52,545 bases of DNA, from positions 1 to 52,545 of the forward strand of contig JBBILO010000006.1 in NCBI GenBank assembly GCA_037444855.1, written 5' to 3'. Both the position numbers and the translations under genes were made by a program. The DNA is from JBBILO01 sp037444855. Lineage in GTDB: Bacteria > Patescibacteriota > Microgenomatia > UBA1406 > GWC2-37-13. Below, in pieces: positions 48,539 through 52,545 of the stretch (positions are counted from its first letter, which is position 1; every line of letters starts with the position of its first letter). A model generated the notes under the pieces. The model was not told the origin of the DNA, did not search any database, and worked only from the letters and a program-made list of their open reading frames with translations.

Positions 48539-49852
48539 ATGATAGATTATCTTGTCAAAAAAACACCGCTTATTTTTTTTACCCAATCTCTCTGGCGTGA
48601 TGAAGCTTTTTCCTATTTATTAGCAAAAAAAAATCTTTTAGAAATTATTTTTTTAACTGCTAGAGATTTTAATCCCCCTTTGTATTATTTTTTATTACAT
48701 TTTTGGATGAAATTTTTTGGCTCTTCAGAAATTGCCCTTCGACTACTTTCACTCATTTTCTTTTGGGCAACTGTTTATGTTAATTTCTTGTTTTTAAATG
48801 AAGTCTTTAGACTTTCGTTAAAAAAAAGTTTTTTTTATTTATTGTTTTTTCTTATCAATCCTCTTCTTAATTATTATGCTTTTGAAGCGAGAATGTATAC
48901 TTTATTTGCTTTTTTGACTTCTTTATCTTTTTACGCTTTCTACACTAACAAAAAATCCCTTCATTTCTATGCCACAACTCTGGGACTTTTTACTCACTAT
49001 TTTATGATTTTTCCTGTTATTTCTCAAATTTTTCTTTCTATCTTTTTTTCAAGAAAAGAGAAGAAAAGCAAATATCACAAATTTTGGCAAACATTAAAAC
49101 CGTTATTGATTTTCTCTCCATGGTTAATTTATGTTTTTATTATCAACCAACCATTAAAAAATTCATTTTGGATTTTACCTCTAAAACTAAGGGAATTACC
49201 TCATTTTCTTTCCTTAATTTATTTTGGCTATGAAGAAGGTTTTAAACTCTTTGATTTTAACTTGAGCCAAACCACTTTCCTTATTTTCTTTTTACTTATT
49301 TTTGTAATTTTTAGTCTTTTCAAAAATAGAAAAATTACTTATCTTGTTTTATTTCTCTTACTCTGGTCAATCATTCCTTCTTTTTTAATCGCTCTTTTCT
49401 CTTTTAAGATACCCCTATTTCTTCCTCGGTATCTGATCTTTGCTAATGTTGGCCTAATCCTTTTTCTTATTTTTACAATCGAGAAACTTCCCTTATTTTT
49501 AAAAATAATTATCATCCCACTAATTTTTATTCAAACAATAAACTATAACCAACTTCAAATAAAATACCGAAATAAATCAAATATTCACGAAACAATTAAA
49601 AAAATAAAAATTATCGCGCGAAAAAGGGATTATCTATACGTTATTGATGAATTAAATTATTTTCCTGCCGTTTATTATTTTGGTGATGAAAAAAGAGTCT
49701 TTATCTATCAAAAAAATTATAATGAAATCCCCAGTTATGTTGGAAAAATCCTCATCCCAAAAGAAAAAATCACCTTTCATCTTCCAATTTACCCAAGCAA
49801 AGCCTTTATTTTAATTTCCAACAATAATTATCAAATTCAATCATCTTTATGA
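48539..49852 (+). CDS. GT39/ArnT-like polytopic glycosyltransferase
   Basis: A 437-residue protein with about ten hydrophobic segments. The N-terminal catalytic loop LWRDEAFSYLLAKKN carries the DE pair, and DFNPPLYYFLLHFWMKFFGS follows, both hallmarks of the lipid-linked-sugar transferases (PMT/ArnT, GT39/GT83). The usual first membrane helix before the DE motif is very short here (about 19 residues before Arg-Asp-Glu), so the start may be further upstream or the N-terminus reduced. It overlaps the Nudix gene by 4 bases. Confidence 0.8.
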   Translation: MIDYLVKKTPLIFFTQSLWRDEAFSYLLAKKNLLEIIFLTARDFNPPLYYFLLHFWMKFFGSSEIALRLLSLIFFWATVYVNFLFLNEVFRLSLKKSFFYLLFFLINPLLNYYAFEARMYTLFAFLTSLSFYAFYTNKKSLHFYATTLGLFTHYFMIFPVISQIFLSIFFSRKEKKSKYHKFWQTLKPLLIFSPWLIYVFIINQPLKNSFWILPLKLRELPHFLSLIYFGYEEGFKLFDFNLSQTTFLIFFLLIFVIFSLFKNRKITYLVLFLLLWSIIPSFLIALFSFKIPLFLPRYLIFANVGLILFLIFTIEKLPLFLKIIIIPLIFIQTINYNQLQIKYRNKSNIHETIKKIKIIARKRDYLYVIDELNYFPAVYYFGDEKRVFIYQKNYNEIPSYVGKILIPKEKITFHLPIYPSKAFILISNNNYQIQSSL

Positions 49853-50271
49853 AGAAAAAAATTTTTCTTGTAGTTACTGGGGTAATAAAAAAAAATGATT
49901 GCTATCTTTTGACTAAAAGAAGATCACCAAAAAAAGAGTTGAATAAATGGCAATTTCCCGGAGGAGAGTTAAAATTCAAAGAATCTTTGGAAAAAGCCCT
50001 TAAAAGAGAATTGAAAGAAGAATTGGGAGTAGAAGTCAAGATCATTAAATTTATCCCTAAAGTATTTGAAATAAGAAGAGAAGAAGATAATTTTCACGGT
50101 TTGTTTTTTGTCTTTCTCTGCCATCTTTTAAATGACTCTCAAAAAATCGTTTTAAATAATGAAGCTTCTAAATTTGGTTGGTTCACAAAAGAAGAGATTT
50201 CAAATTTGGATAGTCTTCCAGGAACAAAGGAAATTATTAATCTGATTCAAGATCAATCTTTTTATTTTTAA
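49849..50271 (+). CDS. Nudix hydrolase (MutT-like)
   Basis: A 140-residue Nudix protein. The Nudix box runs from GGELKFKESLEKALKRELKE to EELGVEV, fitting GX5EX7REUXEEXGU. NKWQFPGG before it and FGWFTKEEI after are typical of MutT/8-oxo-dGTP-type enzymes. It is coupled to the glycosyltransferase before it by ATGA. Its last 35 bases overlap the 3' end of the convergent Nudix gene. Confidence 0.88.
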   Translation: MKKKIFLVVTGVIKKNDCYLLTKRRSPKKELNKWQFPGGELKFKESLEKALKRELKEELGVEVKIIKFIPKVFEIRREEDNFHGLFFVFLCHLLNDSQKIVLNNEASKFGWFTKEEISNLDSLPGTKEIINLIQDQSFYF

Positions 50272-50692
50272 TTAATTTTAAAATCTTTTGAAAGGCGTCC
50301 TTATCTGAAGAATAAGTTAAAATTGAAAGAACCTCTTCTTGAAGAAAAAATTTAGCCTGAGAAACCTCCCAATCATGATTGGCGGGATTTCCAGATTGAT
50401 ACTTCATTAAATAATAATAAACTGTCTTTTTTATTAACTCATCTTGCCATCGATATTGATAGAAAGTCTTTATTGGCGGTAAATCAATAATTTTTGCCTT
50501 GACGCCTCCTTCTTCCTCAACCTCTCGCAATGCAGCTTCCTCCATCGACTCTGAAGAATTTTTATCGCCTACCAACCCCTTAGGAAAAACCCAACCTTTG
50601 TGTTGAGAATGTTGAACAATCAACCATAGATATTGATTGTCCTCTTTTTTAAAAACAATTCCACCGGCAGAAGTTTGATAAACAATTTTCAT
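50237..50692 (-). CDS. Nudix hydrolase (diadenosine-polyphosphatase-like)
   Basis: A 151-residue Nudix protein starting QTSAGGIVFKKEDNQYLWLI, with KGWVFPKGLVGD and the box continuing ESMEEAALREVEEEGGV. The KGWxxPKG form is typical of the bis(5'-nucleosyl)-tetraphosphatase-like group. It overlaps the next minus-strand gene start by 4 bases and the convergent Nudix gene by 35. Confidence 0.88.
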   Translation of the reverse strand: MKIVYQTSAGGIVFKKEDNQYLWLIVQHSQHKGWVFPKGLVGDKNSSESMEEAALREVEEEGGVKAKIIDLPPIKTFYQYRWQDELIKKTVYYYLMKYQSGNPANHDWEVSQAKFFLQEEVLSILTYSSDKDAFQKILKLIKNKKIDLESD

Positions 50693-50988
50693 ACTTCTTT
50701 TTCATATACCATTCCTAACCCTGCTTCCTGAAGTTGATCCATAATTATTTCTGCTCTTTTGATATCAATATTTAATTTTTGGGCTAAATCTCTTGCTGAT
50801 AAATCAGTTTCTGTTTGCAGGATTATCTGCCATGCTTTATCAAAAAGAGGATCTTTTTCTTTTTTTTCTCGTTCTCCTTCAATCAAATGAGCTTTCCCTG
50901 TTGGTTTTTCTTGAATTCCTTCTAATTTTTTAATTCTTTTTTCAATCTGGTCTAATTTTTCTAAAATCACCTTTAAAGCATTGTCCAT
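50689..50988 (-). CDS. small coiled-coil and helix-turn-helix-like protein
   Basis: A 99-residue protein: an N-terminal coiled coil (about 1-24, KVILEKLDQIEKRIKKLEGI), a charged linker, then a helical region (about 55-95) with ETDLSARDLAQKLNIDIKRA that looks like a winged-helix/HTH core. No family is recognised. It precedes the Nudix gene in a two-gene unit and has a close extended -10. A DNA- or RNA-binding role is inference. Confidence 0.65.
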   Translation of the reverse strand: MDNALKVILEKLDQIEKRIKKLEGIQEKPTGKAHLIEGEREKKEKDPLFDKAWQIILQTETDLSARDLAQKLNIDIKRAEIIMDQLQEAGLGMVYEKEV

Positions 50989-50994
50989 AAATTA

Positions 50995-51003
50995 ATTATA
51001 ACA
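50995..51003 (-). promoter_or_regulatory. extended -10 promoter of the small HTH gene (leaderless)
   Basis: Minus strand TGTTATAAT ends 6 bases before the ATG at 50986-50988, the same 9-mer as upstream of the GT2 gene at 47071. No clear -35 is visible. Confidence 0.6.
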
Positions 51004-51022
51004 ATTAAAGATTAAACAAAAA

Positions 51023-51078
51023 AGTAGAACTTGGAACGTAGAGCGTGAAACTTGAAACCTAAAACATAAAACAATAGA
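51023..51078 (+). repeat. degenerate heptanucleotide repeat array A
   Basis: Eight consecutive 7-base units starting at 51023: AGTAGAA, CTTGGAA, CGTAGAG, CGTGAAA, CTTGAAA, CCTAAAA, CATAAAA, CAATAGA. The consensus is roughly CNTRAAA. Spacing is exact but sequence drifts. It does not encode a recognised protein. Confidence 0.7.
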
Positions 51079-51123
51079 AATTTTAAACTAATTCCTAAAA
51101 AAAATTGAAGAGATTGATTGAAA

Positions 51124-51221
51124 ATTGGTTATTGGTTGTTAACTATTAATATTTTTGTTTAAAATTTGTGATTTAGAATTTGATTATTGTTTCGAATTTC
51201 GTGCTTCGAATTTAGGATTTT
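51124..51221 (-). repeat. degenerate heptanucleotide repeat array B
   Basis: Fourteen 7-base units in one phase from 51124, starting with two identical ATTGGTT units and ending GAATTTC, GTGCTTC, GAATTTA, GGATTTT. Read on the minus strand the units resemble those of array A (NCGRAAN-like), so the two arrays look inverted relative to each other. The 45 bases between the arrays are AT-rich and hold nothing else. Confidence 0.65.
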
Positions 51222-51230
51222 TTTTTATAA

Positions 51231-51820
51231 TATTTTCTTCCCATTTGGTACTCAAAAATCGGCTTTTTAATGGGTCCAAAAAAGTTGGTAAATAATTGCT
51301 TTGATTGATTTGTAAAGACTTTTTGATAATCATTCTCTTTCAACTGCAAACAATCTCCTTGTCCAAGCCACCCACCCTCTTAAAAACTGATTTCTTGATA
51401 ATTATACAAGGACCATTGGTGCTGGTTCGATTTTTTGAAACAAATTTATTGATGAATTCATCAAAGTAAAAATGAAATGATTTTTTATTCCTTTTTTTGC
51501 TAGATTCCAGACCGTCGCTACTTCTAAAAATAAAATCATTTGCGGGTTCGACATCGCCATTAAAAAAATAAGAAACTCTCCCCCTTCCTCTTTCAGCTCC
51601 AAAATTCCTCGCCTAAGAAACATTTTTAACTTTTTTTGATAAAAAAAAGAGATGAGAGTTTAATCTTTAAACCTTTTAATAACCGTTGGTATTTTCTCCC
51701 TAAACCAATAAATCGGCGATTATTTCAAAATTTAGATATTTGACAAGTTAAAGAAGACAATAAAATCGTTAAACTTTCTTCTTTGTTTTTGTCGAGATGA
51801 TAAATAGAAAAAAATGGTTA
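51231..51820 (-). pseudogene. decayed GT2 glycosyltransferase
   Basis: Pieces of one GT2 protein lie in order on the minus strand but in different frames. From the 5' side: NKEESLTILLSSLTC (near 51790-51745), NFEIIADL, ARNFGAERG (near 51612), GEFLIFL, then NGDVEPANDFIF, TNGPCIIIKKSVFKRVGGLD (near 51385) and finally NQSKQLFTNFFGPIKK. These match the GT-A start, the R-NFGA, the FLxADVEP metal site and the GGLDE motif of GT2 enzymes. At least four frameshifts and several stops interrupt it, one beside a T7 run at 51562-51568. A short open frame within 51402-51623 is only a fragment of this relic. Confidence 0.75.
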
Positions 51821-51982
51821 ATAATTAAAAATTTAATTATTCAATCAAAGAAGAACTTCTCATAATTGAAAAACTATAAAACCTCTCACGATTATCTCTT
51901 TTTGCTTTTCTTTGTTATCTTCATGCTGGGTATCTAACCAAGCCGGCAAATGATATGAAAATTGTTTTCGCGGTAACCAAAG
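51821..51982. other. no recognised feature
   Basis: This stretch between the GT2 relic and tRNA-Ser is AT-rich and has no coding frame, repeat or hairpin I can support. Confidence 0.5.
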
Positions 51983-52072
51983 CGGAGAGAGTGGGATTCG
52001 AACCCACGATCCTCCGATTCGGAGGATACCGGTTTTCAAGACCGGCCCGTTCAACCACTCCGGCATCTCTCC
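51983..52072 (-). tRNA. tRNA-Ser(TGA)
   Basis: A 90-base class II tRNA with a long variable arm. The acceptor arms GGAGAGA (52066-52072) and TCTCTCC (51984-51990) pair; the discriminator is G. The anticodon stem CCGGT/ACCGG encloses CTTGAAA, giving TGA, which reads UCA serine codons. The variable arm hairpin is ATCCTCCGAATCGGAGGAT. No CCA is encoded. It follows tRNA-Cys by 18 bases and is probably co-transcribed. Confidence 0.95.
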
Positions 52073-52090
52073 AAAAAGGTGTGGGAAATG

Positions 52091-52162
52091 AGGCGCAGAG
52101 GGGAATCGAACCCCTGCATAGGTGTTTTGCAGACACCTGCGTTTCCACTTCGCCACTGCGCC
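52091..52162 (-). tRNA. tRNA-Cys(GCA)
   Basis: A 72-base tRNA. The acceptor arms GGCGCAG (52156-52162) and CTGCGCC (52092-52098) pair, with U as discriminator, the known identity base for Cys. The anticodon stem GGTGT/ACACC encloses CTGCAAA, giving GCA. No CCA is encoded. Open frames reported across this tRNA pair on either strand are tRNA artefacts. Confidence 0.95.
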
Positions 52163-52545
52163 ACAACTTATTTAGTAAGATAGTTTTGAAAAACACTGAT
52201 GCGTTATCACTTTGCCAGCACACTAAAAAATCTCTACAAATCTTCTCTAATATTCAATTATACCTTAAACATCACCTTTTAAATTAAAAAGTAAATCCAA
52301 AAAAAATAATTTTTAATTTTAAAGACCCTCAACAATAATAGATATATTCACTATGTTATTTTTTAATGATATATAAATCTAAAATCTCAAATTATAAAAT
52401 AAAAAAAATTATTAATTGTTTTTGTCTTTATTTAACCCCCACTCAAAGATCAAAAATAAGAAATATTTCAAGAGAATTAATAGATATTATTCTTTATTTA
52501 AAAAAATAATCTTTAATTATCAAATTACTCAAATTAAAAATTTTA
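52163..52545. other. no recognised feature
   Basis: The last 383 bases are extremely AT-rich. I see no convincing coding frame, RNA gene or repeat. A gene may begin just beyond the window end. Confidence 0.5.

Noticed and set aside
51023..51221. CRISPR array
   Set aside because: The repeat unit is 7 bases and contiguous, without spacers, and no cas genes are present.
51402..51623. 73-codon open frame as a real small gene
   Set aside because: Its sequence is one frame of the decayed GT2 gene; neighbouring frames hold the adjoining motifs.
51860..52287. Three open frames across the tRNA-Ser/tRNA-Cys pair
   Set aside because: They are translations through tRNA genes on either strand, a common artefact.
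1..52545. Recoded UGA (as Gly or Trp) genetic code
   Set aside because: lysS, the PilN-like gene and the GT2 gene at 47071 end at TGA at family-consistent lengths, and genes contain no internal TGA.

Overview
The window is an AT-rich bacterial chromosome segment that uses the standard code (several genes stop at TGA). It most likely comes from a Candidate Phyla Radiation (Patescibacteria) organism, possibly in or near the Microgenomates. This is an inference from gene content: no rpmD (L30) in the spc region, class I lysyl-tRNA synthetase, an AlaRS that stops after its editing domain, a DUF4012 protein, single-pass surface proteins with a sortase, PilN/PilO-like genes, and very dense packing with tiny gaps and overlaps. 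No 16S rRNA is present.

Layout. Bases 1-3990 (+): the 3' end of alaS, a stand-alone tRNA-binding-domain gene, a DsbA-like thiol oxidoreductase, tRNA-Glu (minus strand), greA and class I lysS. Bases 3984-10458 (-): a cell-surface module of solute-binding protein, actin-like/baseplate-J-like membrane protein, sortase and class A PBP. Bases 10467-11849 (+): a VanW protein divergent from that module. Bases 11853-16501 (-): a frameshifted hexapeptide acyltransferase, a surface protein with an LPESG sorting signal, an FN3 surface protein, PilO-like and PilN-like genes, and S20. Bases 16530-25615 (-): a small secreted protein, glyS, recO, DUF4012, and an envelope-polysaccharide set (phosphosugar transferase, manC, two GT4, one GT2). 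Bases 25629-41871 (-): the S10-spc-alpha ribosomal cluster, running rpsJ to rpsI in transcription order and headed by tuf (to 43109). Bases 43207-50271 (+): a DUF1189-like membrane protein, a UvrD/RecB-type helicase-nuclease, two membrane glycosyltransferases and a Nudix hydrolase. Bases 50237-52162 (-): a second Nudix gene, a small coiled-coil/HTH gene, heptanucleotide repeat arrays, a decayed GT2 glycosyltransferase, and tRNA-Ser and tRNA-Cys. The last ~380 bases show nothing recognisable.

The ribosomal cluster is largely canonical but has several oddities. rpsS (S19) has moved from its usual L2-L22 position to between rpsN and rpsH. L2 lacks its N-terminal segment. rpmG lies between secY and adk, and adk is fused to a second P-loop NTPase resembling archaeal UPF0200. 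The cluster runs with only very short gaps into glycan, DUF4012, recO, glyS and pilus genes, so about 30 kb are potentially co-oriented and co-transcribed.

The most interesting regulatory features are at the DNA level. A promoter plus a mutually exclusive antiterminator/terminator hairpin pair sits in front of rplC. A terminator-like hairpin lies in the greA leader. A recurring promoter form (extended -10 of the type TGnTATAAT, or a full -35/-10) lies only 6-12 bases upstream of start codons, implying leaderless mRNAs for at least seven genes. All functional calls come from reading the sequence; no database search was run.
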